This document shows, one piece after another, positions 1-5,951 of a stretch of 6,214 nucleotides of DNA. The DNA is from Clostridiaceae bacterium (GTDB lineage: Bacteria > Bacillota_A > Clostridia > Acetivibrionales > Acetivibrionaceae), in NCBI GenBank assembly GCA_012513545.1, contig JAAZCB010000967.1, positions 1-6,214 of the forward strand. Reading direction: 5' to 3'. Position 1 is the stretch's first letter. Each line of letters opens with the position of its first letter. A program made the position numbers and the translations under genes. The notes beneath the pieces are model-generated. The model searched no databases. It saw only the letters and a program-made list of their open reading frames with translations, and was not told the DNA's origin.

Positions 1-772
1 AAAGGAAAGAATGTTGATTGAGAAGCATTTACGCACCGCAATGAAGGGTAATGAGTTTTTCATTTATTATCAGCCTCAGATAGATATGAGCAACGGAAAA
101 ATATCAGGCTTTGAAGCTCTGCTCAGGTGGAATAACAAAGAACTTGGATTTGTTTCTCCCGTAAAGTTTATAGGAATTGCAGAAGAAACACATCTCATAG
201 TTCCTATTGGTGAGTGGGTTCTTAAGAATGCCTGTTCTTTTCTTAAACAGCTTCACAAAAGAGGCTACTCAGACCTTATTATGGCTGTAAATGTTTCAAT
301 ATTGCAATTAATGCAGGAGGACTTTGTGGATATTGTACAAAGAACACTTGAAGCTGAAAAAATCGATCCAAAATGTCTGGAACTCGAGATTACAGAGTCG
401 GTTATGATGGAATCCTATCAAGCTGTTGGTGACAAGCTGAAAAGATTAAAAATGATAGGAGTGAAGATTGCGCTGGATGATTTTGGACAAGGCTACTCGT
501 CCTTAAGCTATTTAAAACAGCTCCCTATAAATACTTTAAAAATAGATAAATCGTTTATTGACAGCATAGATTCTGAAAATTGTAATGACAGTATTACAGG
601 TACAATAGTTATGATCGGGCTGAAATTGGGATTGACAGTTATTGCTGAAGGAGTAGAAAACCAGGAGCAACTGGAGTATCTGAAAAAACACAAGTGCCAT
701 AAGGTACAGGGATTCCTGTTCAGTAAGCCTTTACCTGAAGAGGCAGCTGTAAATCTATTAGCAAACAATTAA
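1..772 (+). CDS. EAL-domain cyclic-di-GMP phosphodiesterase, C-terminal part (gene runs off the left edge)
   Basis: EAL domains hydrolyse cyclic-di-GMP to linear pGpG and so lower this second messenger in the cytoplasm. Counting from the ATG at 11, the domain fills the 253 visible residues. The signature EALLRW is at 35-40. The metal and catalytic set appears complete: E35, N94, E126 (in LEITES), D156-D157 (DDFGQGYSSL, the loop-6 motif), K177 and D179 (LKID), E213 and E216 (AEGVE), and Q233 (QGFLFSKPLP). An active enzyme is therefore expected. The first Met lies only about 20 residues before the YYQPQ strand that opens the domain. The three preceding codons (K-E-R) are open and read like the linker joining GGDEF to EAL domains. 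The purine stretch before ATG 11 is too close to be a good ribosome site. I infer a longer protein, possibly with a GGDEF or sensor domain upstream. The EAL assignment is near certain; the partial status is likely. Confidence 0.93.
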   Translation, partial: KERMLIEKHLRTAMKGNEFFIYYQPQIDMSNGKISGFEALLRWNNKELGFVSPVKFIGIAEETHLIVPIGEWVLKNACSFLKQLHKRGYSDLIMAVNVSILQLMQEDFVDIVQRTLEAEKIDPKCLELEITESVMMESYQAVGDKLKRLKMIGVKIALDDFGQGYSSLSYLKQLPINTLKIDKSFIDSIDSENCNDSITGTIVMIGLKLGLTVIAEGVENQEQLEYLKKHKCHKVQGFLFSKPLPEEAAVNLLANN

Positions 773-788
773 ATATGTTCAATTATAT

Positions 789-836
789 AAGCCCATAAAC
801 AGGTATACTAATACCATTTAGGGGCTTTATCTTTTT
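789..836 (+). terminator. Rho-independent terminator after the EAL gene
   Basis: A long interrupted hairpin begins 17 bp after the stop codon. The outer stem pairs AAGCCC (789-794) with GGGCTT (822-827). After an A/G mismatch, TAAA (796-799) pairs with TTTA (817-820). An inner stem pairs GGTAT (802-806) with ATACC (811-815) around an ACTA loop. TATC and then five T (832-836) follow. The position and shape fit an intrinsic terminator that isolates the EAL gene from the next operon. The T-run is short and slightly offset, so efficiency is uncertain. Confidence 0.75.
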
Positions 837-906
837 ATAAACATAAATTATACAGCTTTATTACTGCCTTCAAGTGAAAGAATTCGCGCAAGGCAATTCG
901 TTACAC

Positions 907-932
907 AGGTGGAGCATTTAATGAAAGCCTGA
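907..932 (+). other. Orphan ribosome-binding site with three-codon ORF (possible gene relic)
   Basis: AGGTGGAG (907-914) sits 6 bases before an ATG at 921, a spacing typical of a functional start. The frame encodes only Met-Lys-Ala and then TGA (930-932). No coding continuation is visible in any frame, and the site lies upstream of the promoter proposed for the next operon. It may be the relic of a decayed gene, a minimal leader ORF on an unseen transcript, or chance. The rest of 773-1073, apart from the terminator and promoter elements listed separately, shows nothing I can assign. Confidence 0.25.
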
Positions 933-970
933 TTGTTTAACAGATTTGCACCTTAAGACTCCGGAATTTT

Positions 971-988
971 TTTGTAATTGATTTGTAA
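971..988 (+). promoter_or_regulatory. 11-bp-spaced direct repeat TTTGTAA, candidate response-regulator binding site
   Basis: TTTGTAA occurs at 971-977 and again at 982-988, separated by TTGA, so the copies are 11 bp apart on one DNA face. On the other strand this reads TTACAA-N5-TTACAA. OmpR/PhoB-family regulators bind tandem half-sites about 11 bp apart as head-to-tail dimers. Bacillus PhoP boxes (TTAACA-like, 5-bp spacer) are a known example. The second copy overlaps the proposed -35 element. The operon encodes such a regulator, so autoregulation is plausible. The link is inference. Confidence 0.45.
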
Positions 989-1010
989 CTACTTGATCAA
1001 GTGGTATAAA
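983..1010 (+). promoter_or_regulatory. Candidate sigma-A-type promoter of the lipoprotein/two-component operon
   Basis: TTGTAA (983-988) matches four of six bases of the -35 consensus. It is followed, after a 16-bp spacer, by TATAAA (1005-1010). The spacer ends in TGG, giving an extended -10 (TGnTATAAA). The transcript would start near 1017 with a leader of about 55 bases. A perfect TATAAT also lies at 1012-1017, but no good -35 sits 16-18 bp before it, so I prefer the first pair; the two could be alternative starts. Confidence 0.55.
991..1002. repeat. 12-bp perfect palindrome in the promoter spacer
   Basis: ACTTGATCAAGT is a perfect palindrome lying between the proposed -35 and -10 elements of the operon promoter. 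Repressor operators often occupy this position. The half-site is only 6 bp, so chance is possible. It differs from the TTTGTAA direct repeat just upstream, so if both are real they would bind different proteins. Confidence 0.35.
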
Positions 1011-1058
1011 CTATAATGATATTGTAAAGGTAATTGCAGATGTGAACAATATGGATTC

Positions 1059-1066
1059 GGGGAGGG
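1059..1066 (+). promoter_or_regulatory. Ribosome-binding site that fixes the lipoprotein start
   Basis: GGGGAGGG (1059-1066) stands 7 bases before the ATG at 1074 and only 4 before the in-frame TTG at 1071. The spacing favours ATG 1074, which also gives a conventional Met-Lys-Lys signal peptide. Confidence 0.75.
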
Positions 1067-1073
1067 ATTTTTG

Positions 1074-2669
1074 ATGAAAAAAGTAATTGTTTTAACAATA
1101 TTAATAGGAGTTGTTTTGAGCGGATGCGGTGTTGATGGAAATATCAATGATAAGATGAAAAGTCCAAGCTATCAAAAGAAAGATCCAGCTTTGGAGAATA
1201 CAATCAAAGAGGGTGGGGAAGAGCTTTCAAAAGGGCAAAATAATCAGTCCGAATCTGAAAGGGTATATAGAAACTTTATGAAAATGGTTGACAGCGGAAA
1301 AAAACCCTTTGAACTGATAGCATACATTGATGGTGAAATTGAAAAGGTTACAGTGGACAGGGCAGATGAAATGATACTTGCATTGGAAGAGGTACAGTAT
1401 ATTTTCGAAGACTATTACCAGCAGATGTTTTTTGGTAATAATGCTGATGTAAAGACATATGTAAACGTGCAAAGTGATATTTACGAAGCTGCCCAAGAAG
1501 GTATGGATTTTAGCATAGTTGGAAGGGTTAGCAATGGAACCTTGAAATCACTCCTTATTGAAGTGTTTAACAGTGGTTATAAGCTTGAAAGCAAGGAAGG
1601 CACTGTATATTCAATATTGGATTATGCATACCTTAAAAAATACAGCCGCTTTATATCCCAAGAAGTGGCTGATTATATAGATGCTATGGCAATGGAATCG
1701 GATAAATATGCAGCAAGTGACGGTGCAGTTGTTATACCATGGAAAGAGCTTTCTGAAAGGCTTTTGAAACTTGACAAATACATGAAAACATACAAGAATT
1801 TTGAAAAAAATGCAAATATCAGAAACCTATATTACAAATACATGCAGATGTTCCTCATAGGTTTGAACAATACACCGGCATATGACTATGCTACAAAAGT
1901 GTATAAGGATGAAGTGATAAAAAGCTTTAAGGACTTAACCGACAATAACAAGGGCACTAAGAGTGCTGAAATTGTAAAGGAATATCAGGATATAATCCAA
2001 AAAAGCGGAAATACTTTTTCAAGGGAAGCACAGGAGTATACTTCAAAAATGTTCAGTGAGAATATTTACTCTTCTTCAAAACAAAATGTGAATAACTACA
2101 AATACATTAACAATGCGCTTGCTGCACTACTTCCCGAAAAACCGGGCTATAGATGGCTGTATAACGGCTTTGCCGAGTATGGACATGAGATGACTCTTGA
2201 AGAAGTAGAAAAAGAGAATGATATAATAAAATATAGAATTAAAGGCGAAGTTGCCGATATGTCAGACGGAGAGTCTGGCAGGGGTAAAGAACACTTCAAA
2301 ATAGACCTTGAGTATACAATAAATAATGCGGCAATAATGCAGACTAAAAGTGAAAAAATAATGATGGACTCCGATTTTGACAGCCTCGAGCTTATAAAAG
2401 CACCCCTGATAAAAGGAAATAAGTGGGGGCAGGAGTTGACTGACAAGTCCGGAAATGCAAGGTATTTAAATTGTGAGATAACTGACATTAAAGAGGTTGG
2501 AAACGCCAGGATATATACTGTGGAATACAGGGATCAGGACAGCAGCTATTACGAAAAGAGAATGATAGCGGAGGGAGTTGGCGTTGTTTCCTTCAACAAA
2601 CTCTTTAAGTCGGAGAATGACAGCTTTGAAATAGGCTACAGCTTGTACAAGGATGCTTCAGGCTATTAA
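1074..2669 (+). CDS. Large lipoprotein of unknown function, first gene of a two-component operon
   Basis: I do not recognise a named family. The 531-residue product starts with a lipoprotein signal: MKK, a hydrophobic stretch at 4-15, and lipobox LSGC with Cys18. It should be exported, lipidated and anchored on the outer face of the membrane. Residues 19 to about 70 are polar and charged and look like a flexible tether. Residues of about 70-350 appear mostly helical and rich in Tyr, Lys and Glu. From about residue 355 the character changes to alternating strand-like segments with aromatic and Gly positions (GYRWLYNGFAEYGHEM near 358-373, later GVGVVSFNKLF), suggesting a separate beta-rich C-terminal domain. 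The stop codon overlaps the Shine-Dalgarno site of the response regulator gene 11 bp downstream, so the two are probably co-transcribed and translationally coupled. That setting suggests an accessory sensor or cell-envelope output of the kinase pair. No catalytic motif is visible. Confidence 0.9.
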   Translation: MKKVIVLTILIGVVLSGCGVDGNINDKMKSPSYQKKDPALENTIKEGGEELSKGQNNQSESERVYRNFMKMVDSGKKPFELIAYIDGEIEKVTVDRADEMILALEEVQYIFEDYYQQMFFGNNADVKTYVNVQSDIYEAAQEGMDFSIVGRVSNGTLKSLLIEVFNSGYKLESKEGTVYSILDYAYLKKYSRFISQEVADYIDAMAMESDKYAASDGAVVIPWKELSERLLKLDKYMKTYKNFEKNANIRNLYYKYMQMFLIGLNNTPAYDYATKVYKDEVIKSFKDLTDNNKGTKSAEIVKEYQDIIQKSGNTFSREAQEYTSKMFSENIYSSSKQNVNNYKYINNALAALLPEKPGYRWLYNGFAEYGHEMTLEEVEKENDIIKYRIKGEVADMSDGESGRGKEHFKIDLEYTINNAAIMQTKSEKIMMDSDFDSLELIKAPLIKGNKWGQELTDKSGNARYLNCEITDIKEVGNARIYTVEYRDQDSSYYEKRMIAEGVGVVSFNKLFKSENDSFEIGYSLYKDASGY

Positions 2670-2673
2670 GGAG
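2668..2673 (+). promoter_or_regulatory. Ribosome-binding site of the response regulator, overlapping the upstream stop
   Basis: AAGGAG shares two bases with the TAA (2667-2669) ending the lipoprotein gene and lies 7 bases before ATG 2681. This arrangement favours translational coupling and supports a single transcript. Confidence 0.75.
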
Positions 2674-2680
2674 TATATAT

Positions 2681-3388
2681 ATGACTGGAAAAGTTCTGCT
2701 TTTGGAAGACGATGAATCTATAAGAAGTATGCTTGCAATAAACCTGAAGAGATATGATTTTACAGTTTATGAAGCTGCAACCGGAGAGGAGGCTCTCTCG
2801 GTTGCAGCCTTGATTCAGGATATTGACATAGCTGTACTGGACATAATGCTTCCCGGGATTGACGGTATTGAGGTATGTAAAAGAATAAGAAAGGATTATC
2901 CCTTTACAGGTATCATAATGCTAACGGCTAAATCTCAGGAGAGGGACAAGGTGAATGCCCTTGAGAACGGAGCGGATGACTATGTAACCAAGCCGTTTGG
3001 CATAGCTGAGTTAATGGCCAGGGTTAATTCCCTCTTAAGAAGAGTCAGGATAATTACAGGTGATAATAACGCAAACAGTATCCGCCTGGGTAAATTTGAA
3101 ATTGACGATCTATCCAGGAAGTTCTACAAAAACGGCAATGAAATAGAGCTGACTCCAACTGAATTTTCCATTATCAGGCTGTTCATGACAAATCCCAATA
3201 AGGCATTTGACAGAGACCAGATTCTTACCGGGGTATGGGGTGAGTATTACTTTGGAGAACTAAAGATAGTGGATGTCAATATTAGAAGACTGCGAAAAAA
3301 AATCGAAGACGATCCCTCAAATCCCGAATATATTGAGACGGTCTGGGGTGTGGGCTACAGGTGGAAAGAGGATGAGAGCCTTGAATAG
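2681..3388 (+). CDS. OmpR/PhoB-family DNA-binding response regulator
   Basis: This is a cytoplasmic transcription factor activated by phosphoryl transfer from the histidine kinase encoded next to it. At 235 residues it has normal family length. The receiver domain spans about 4-118, with acidic pocket D10-D11, phospho-acceptor D54 (in AVLDIMLPG), switch residues T82 and Y101, and K104 in the TKPF motif. The helix 4 to helix 5 surface (ALENGADDYVTKPF, then ELMARV) is the typical OmpR-type dimer interface. A short linker leads to a winged-helix DNA-binding domain at about 134-229. It carries the ELTPTEF transactivation-loop region (156-162), the recognition helix around 195-209 (VDVNIRRLRKKI) and the wing ending VWGVGYRW. 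All key residues are present, so it should be functional. Its targets are not known from sequence, but repeats at its own operon promoter are candidates. It resembles PhoP/PhoB, but that is a whole-subfamily likeness and I give no gene name. Confidence 0.96.
   Translation: MTGKVLLLEDDESIRSMLAINLKRYDFTVYEAATGEEALSVAALIQDIDIAVLDIMLPGIDGIEVCKRIRKDYPFTGIIMLTAKSQERDKVNALENGADDYVTKPFGIAELMARVNSLLRRVRIITGDNNANSIRLGKFEIDDLSRKFYKNGNEIELTPTEFSIIRLFMTNPNKAFDRDQILTGVWGEYYFGELKIVDVNIRRLRKKIEDDPSNPEYIETVWGVGYRWKEDESLE
3359..3371 (+). promoter_or_regulatory. Two possible ribosome-binding sites for the histidine kinase start
   Basis: AGGTGG (3359-3364) lies 7 bases before ATG 3372, while AAAGAGG (3365-3371) lies 9 bases before an in-frame TTG at 3381. 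Both starts are inside the end of the response regulator gene. I use the ATG. The TTG choice would shorten the protein by three residues and change no domain. Confidence 0.5.
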
Positions 3389-4769
3389 CAGCATAGGCAG
3401 GAGAATATTCCTTAGCAATTTTATTGTAATCTTTCTTACGGTTGTTTTGTTTGAGGTTATATTGAGTGAAGGAGCACAGCAGTTCTACTATGGCGGAGTT
3501 TCAAGGATTCTTACCGACAAGGCTTTGTCAAACGCAGATTTTTATAACATGTATTTAAAATACGAAAACCTTGAAAATAAGGCATATACGATTATGGAAA
3601 ACTATAGTGATCAGGAAGAGGCAGAGCTTCAGATAGTGGATATTACAGGAAACATAATTGCCTCTACAACTAGTTACAGGCATACGGAGAAAATAGACAC
3701 AAGCCCTCTTGCCGGGCTGAAGGAAGGCGAATTCAATTCCTGGCAGGGGCGGATAAGCAGTACTGATGAAGAGCTGCTTGCTGTATCCACACCACTTGTT
3801 CAAGGCAATTCTATTGTTGGGTATCTAAGGCTTGTCACATCACTAGAAGGGGTAAAGGCTATTGTTAATGACCTGAGGCTAAAAGCGCTGGTTGTTGGAG
3901 GTTTGATACTGGCGTTATCATTGGTTATATCTTTAGTGTTGTCAAAAACCATTGTACGCCCTATTAAACATCTTACTGAGGTTTCAAGGAAAATTGCCTG
4001 TGGAGACTTTGATACTCTTGCCATAAAGGAATATGATGACGAAATAGGGGAGCTATCCGATACTTTAAATTTCATGACAAAGGAAATTAAGAAGAGTAAC
4101 AACCTTAAAAATGAATTTATTTCTTCAATTTCTCATGAAATACGTACACCCCTGACATCAATCAGGGGATGGGCTGAAACTATTGATAATAATTCTCTCG
4201 ATATTAAAGAGACCAAACAGGGGATAAGCATGATACTAAAGGAAGCTAAAAGGCTTACCCTGCTTGTTGAAGAACTGCTGGATTTTTCAAGATTTGAGTC
4301 GGGCAGGATAAACATGAATTTTGAGAAGGTTGATTTGAATCTGCTTGTTAGGGATGTGTTAAAGCAGTACAGCATAAGGTTTAAAGAAAAGAACCTGGAG
4401 CAGTTAACCAGTCTGGATAATGAAATTACATATGTTATTGGTGATTCCGACAGGTTAAGACAGGTATTTTTGAATATTATAGATAATGCCTGGAAGTTTT
4501 CAGGCGATAATGGTTTTATTAAAGTATCTACAGAACGGACACCAAAAGGAGCAAGGGTATATATTGAAGATAATGGAACCGGAATTACTTCTGATGAATT
4601 ACCCTATGTCACGGAAAAATTCTATAAGGGAAAGAGCAAACAATCGGGAAGCGGACTTGGCCTTTCCATAAGTAAGGAAATTATAGAGCTTCACAAGGGT
4701 AAACTTATTCTGGATAGTACTCAAGGAAAAGGAACCAGGGTGATTATTGAGCTTGGAAACGTTGAATAA
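3372..4769 (+). CDS. Membrane sensor histidine kinase (HAMP-HisKA-HATPase_c)
   Basis: The kinase senses a signal outside the cell, autophosphorylates on a histidine and passes the phosphate to the regulator encoded just upstream. The 465-residue product has a membrane segment at about 12-31, an extracellular region at 33-171 and a second segment at about 172-192. The extracellular part has a PAS/Cache-like strand pattern (LQIVDITGNIIAST, 86-99). A HAMP linker follows from about 193 (RPIKHL). The H-box SISHEIRTP has phospho-acceptor H255 plus E256 and T259, the ExxT pattern linked to phosphatase activity in HisKA kinases. The ATP-binding domain has N-box N368 and N372, G1 box DNGTG (400-404), F417, and G2 box GSGLGL (426-431). 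All catalytic boxes are intact. The gene overlaps the regulator by 17 bp, a sign of coupling. The open frame extends back to 3273, but that part is out-of-frame regulator sequence. The layout resembles PhoR/ResE-type kinases without a cytoplasmic PAS domain; the ligand is unknown. Confidence 0.95.
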   Translation: MRALNSSIGRRIFLSNFIVIFLTVVLFEVILSEGAQQFYYGGVSRILTDKALSNADFYNMYLKYENLENKAYTIMENYSDQEEAELQIVDITGNIIASTTSYRHTEKIDTSPLAGLKEGEFNSWQGRISSTDEELLAVSTPLVQGNSIVGYLRLVTSLEGVKAIVNDLRLKALVVGGLILALSLVISLVLSKTIVRPIKHLTEVSRKIACGDFDTLAIKEYDDEIGELSDTLNFMTKEIKKSNNLKNEFISSISHEIRTPLTSIRGWAETIDNNSLDIKETKQGISMILKEAKRLTLLVEELLDFSRFESGRINMNFEKVDLNLLVRDVLKQYSIRFKEKNLEQLTSLDNEITYVIGDSDRLRQVFLNIIDNAWKFSGDNGFIKVSTERTPKGARVYIEDNGTGITSDELPYVTEKFYKGKSKQSGSGLGLSISKEIIELHKGKLILDSTQGKGTRVIIELGNVE

Positions 4770-4817
4770 TCAATTAAGCTGTGCCTGAACTACTTAACAA
4801 AAATCATTTCATTTTAT

Positions 4818-4850
4818 TAACATAATTGCTTATCCGGGAATATTATGTTA
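4818..4850. repeat. Perfect 9-bp inverted repeat bracketing the promoter of the 4879 gene
   Basis: TAACATAAT (4818-4826) is the exact reverse complement of ATTATGTTA (4842-4850), with 15 bases between. The arm centres are 24 bp apart, close to two helical turns plus a little. The left arm ends at the first base of the proposed -35 and the right arm enters the -10. That placement suits a dimeric or bipartite operator. The A/T-rich stem with a long loop and no following T-run is not terminator-like. Confidence 0.5.
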
Positions 4851-4854
4851 TATA
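4826..4854 (+). promoter_or_regulatory. Candidate sigma-A-type promoter of the DUF4474/phosphoesterase genes
   Basis: TTGCTT (4826-4831) and TATATA (4849-4854) are separated by an ideal 17 bp, with a TGT extended -10 just before the second hexamer. Transcription would begin near 4861, about 18 bases before ATG 4879. No convincing terminator lies between the kinase stop and this promoter (4770-4817), so some read-through from the upstream operon is possible. TTAACA occurs at 4794-4799 and 4817-4822 just upstream. Confidence 0.55.
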
Positions 4855-4878
4855 GTTTGTTTCTGGGGTGGAGTCATT

Positions 4879-5928
4879 ATGTTAGGCATTCAAGGTATTG
4901 GTCTGGTATTGTTAATTAATAAAACAAACGCTTTTTGGATAGTGGGAATTCTTTGTGCATTGGCAATTGTGCTTATAATAATATCAATAATTCGTAACTC
5001 TGGATTGAGCAGGGCTTATTCGAGTGTTTATGATCGTTTACTGTCATCTCTTTATGCTCTTCTTAGCATTATCGGCGCAGTGAAAAAGATGGATAATGAG
5101 AAATTTGATGAAACCATTGAGATTTCCGGTTATGCGTATGATGAGTCTCAAGACATATTCTATTCAGTCATTAACCCGTGGCAGAGAAGTTTTGGATATT
5201 GCCGTTTGTATGATGAGGCTGCAGCGCCATTGGGTATGATAATGGATTGTGAACCCATTTATTTCGAATATGAGGGCAAAAGGTGGCTGATAGAGTTCTG
5301 GAAAGGTCAGTATGACCTTCCTACAGGCTGTGAGCTTGGCATATACACAACAGAAGACCCCGACTTGATTATTCCAGGTTTTTATAACGGACCTTTCTAT
5401 AACGCAGCAAAAAGTGAAGATTATCTGGATATGTCGTTAAGATTATTCAGAAAAGGGAAGTTGCTTTTTTCAAGGGAGGGTAAACACTGGTGGTTAACTG
5501 GTTTCAGACTAGGGAAATTTTCACAGACATGGGAATTAAAAATGGAAATAACCATCAACTTGAAAAATGAAGACATGTGCAATGTGTTTTTAGAGGGAAT
5601 GAAGAGGGCAGGTTATTTGGAAACTGACATAACAAGAGTTGATAATACTGTAAGCTTTGTATTTGATAAGCCGCGTACACCACAGCCTTATTCAAGGTCG
5701 TTGGTAACTGATGCAATGATACAAATGAAAAATAAATTATTGTGTGATACATTTAACGAGGTAACAAGAGGATGTACCACCATCAGGGAGAAAATTGAGG
5801 CTGTTAAGCTAAAAGCTCCTGAATTAAGCAGATATATTGAGGGGATGGGAAGGCCTAGAGAGTTGTATGAATCGTTTGAAACAGCCAGGGAGTTCTCTGA
5901 AAGATATGCTGAAAACAACAGGACTTAA
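4879..5928 (+). CDS. Membrane-anchored DUF4474-like protein of unknown function
   Basis: The 349-residue product begins with a hydrophobic N-terminus and has one strong membrane segment at about 19-39, followed by Arg39, so the body may face the cytoplasm by the positive-inside rule. A moderately hydrophobic stretch lies at 54-68. From about residue 82 to 250 is a conserved-looking domain rich in Trp, Tyr and Gly: GYAYDESQDIFYS (84-96), FGYCRLYDEAA (105-115), a DCEPIYFEYEGKRWLIEFWKGQY block (123-145) and TGCELGIYTTE (149-159). I recognise this from memory as the DUF4474 family, which has no known activity, and could not check it by search. The C-terminal 100 residues look helical and charged. 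Cys108, Cys124 and Cys151 lie within the core. GGGGTGGAG (4865-4873) serves as ribosome site, 5 bases before ATG. The next gene begins 23 bp after the stop, suggesting an operon. Confidence 0.85.
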   Translation: MLGIQGIGLVLLINKTNAFWIVGILCALAIVLIIISIIRNSGLSRAYSSVYDRLLSSLYALLSIIGAVKKMDNEKFDETIEISGYAYDESQDIFYSVINPWQRSFGYCRLYDEAAAPLGMIMDCEPIYFEYEGKRWLIEFWKGQYDLPTGCELGIYTTEDPDLIIPGFYNGPFYNAAKSEDYLDMSLRLFRKGKLLFSREGKHWWLTGFRLGKFSQTWELKMEITINLKNEDMCNVFLEGMKRAGYLETDITRVDNTVSFVFDKPRTPQPYSRSLVTDAMIQMKNKLLCDTFNEVTRGCTTIREKIEAVKLKAPELSRYIEGMGRPRELYESFETAREFSERYAENNRT

Positions 5929-5951
5929 TTTTCTGGTACGGGGTGTTAATT

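Noticed and set aside
508..768. Minus-strand open frame of 86 codons opposite the EAL gene
   Set aside because: It lies wholly within a well-supported EAL-encoding frame, and the product has no recognisable domain.
773..1073. Possible cyclic-di-GMP riboswitch between the EAL gene and the lipoprotein gene
   Set aside because: I looked for the conserved GEMM-type core and its paired stems and did not see them.
1227..1496. Minus-strand open frame opposite the lipoprotein gene
   Set aside because: It is fully covered by the plus-strand gene and its translation looks like non-coding hydrophobic/Cys-rich sequence.
2261..2279. Small hairpin (CAGAC/GTCTG with one extra G-T and one extra G-C pair)
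   Set aside because: It lies inside the lipoprotein coding sequence, is short and has no T-run, so it is not a terminator or evident regulator.
2147..2488. Minus-strand open frame of 113 codons opposite the lipoprotein gene
   Set aside because: The Ser/Ile-rich, low-information product antisense to a convincing gene is most simply a shadow.
3273..3371. Upstream extension of the histidine kinase frame
   Set aside because: These codons overlap the end of the regulator out of frame. The translated segment is Lys/Pro-rich and unlike a kinase N-terminus, whereas the membrane segment follows directly after ATG 3372.
3555..4375. Three minus-strand open frames opposite the kinase gene
   Set aside because: All are within the intact kinase coding sequence and show no domain or motif.
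4486..4671. Plus-strand 61-codon open frame inside the kinase gene
   Set aside because: It is an alternative frame across the ATP-binding domain, whose catalytic boxes are intact in the main frame.
2681..4769. Naming the pair phoP/phoR
   Set aside because: The domain layout fits many OmpR-type pairs and there are no phosphate-transport genes nearby, so a specific gene name is not supported.
5555..5918. Two minus-strand open frames opposite the DUF4474-like gene
   Set aside because: They are overlapping shadows with no recognisable product.
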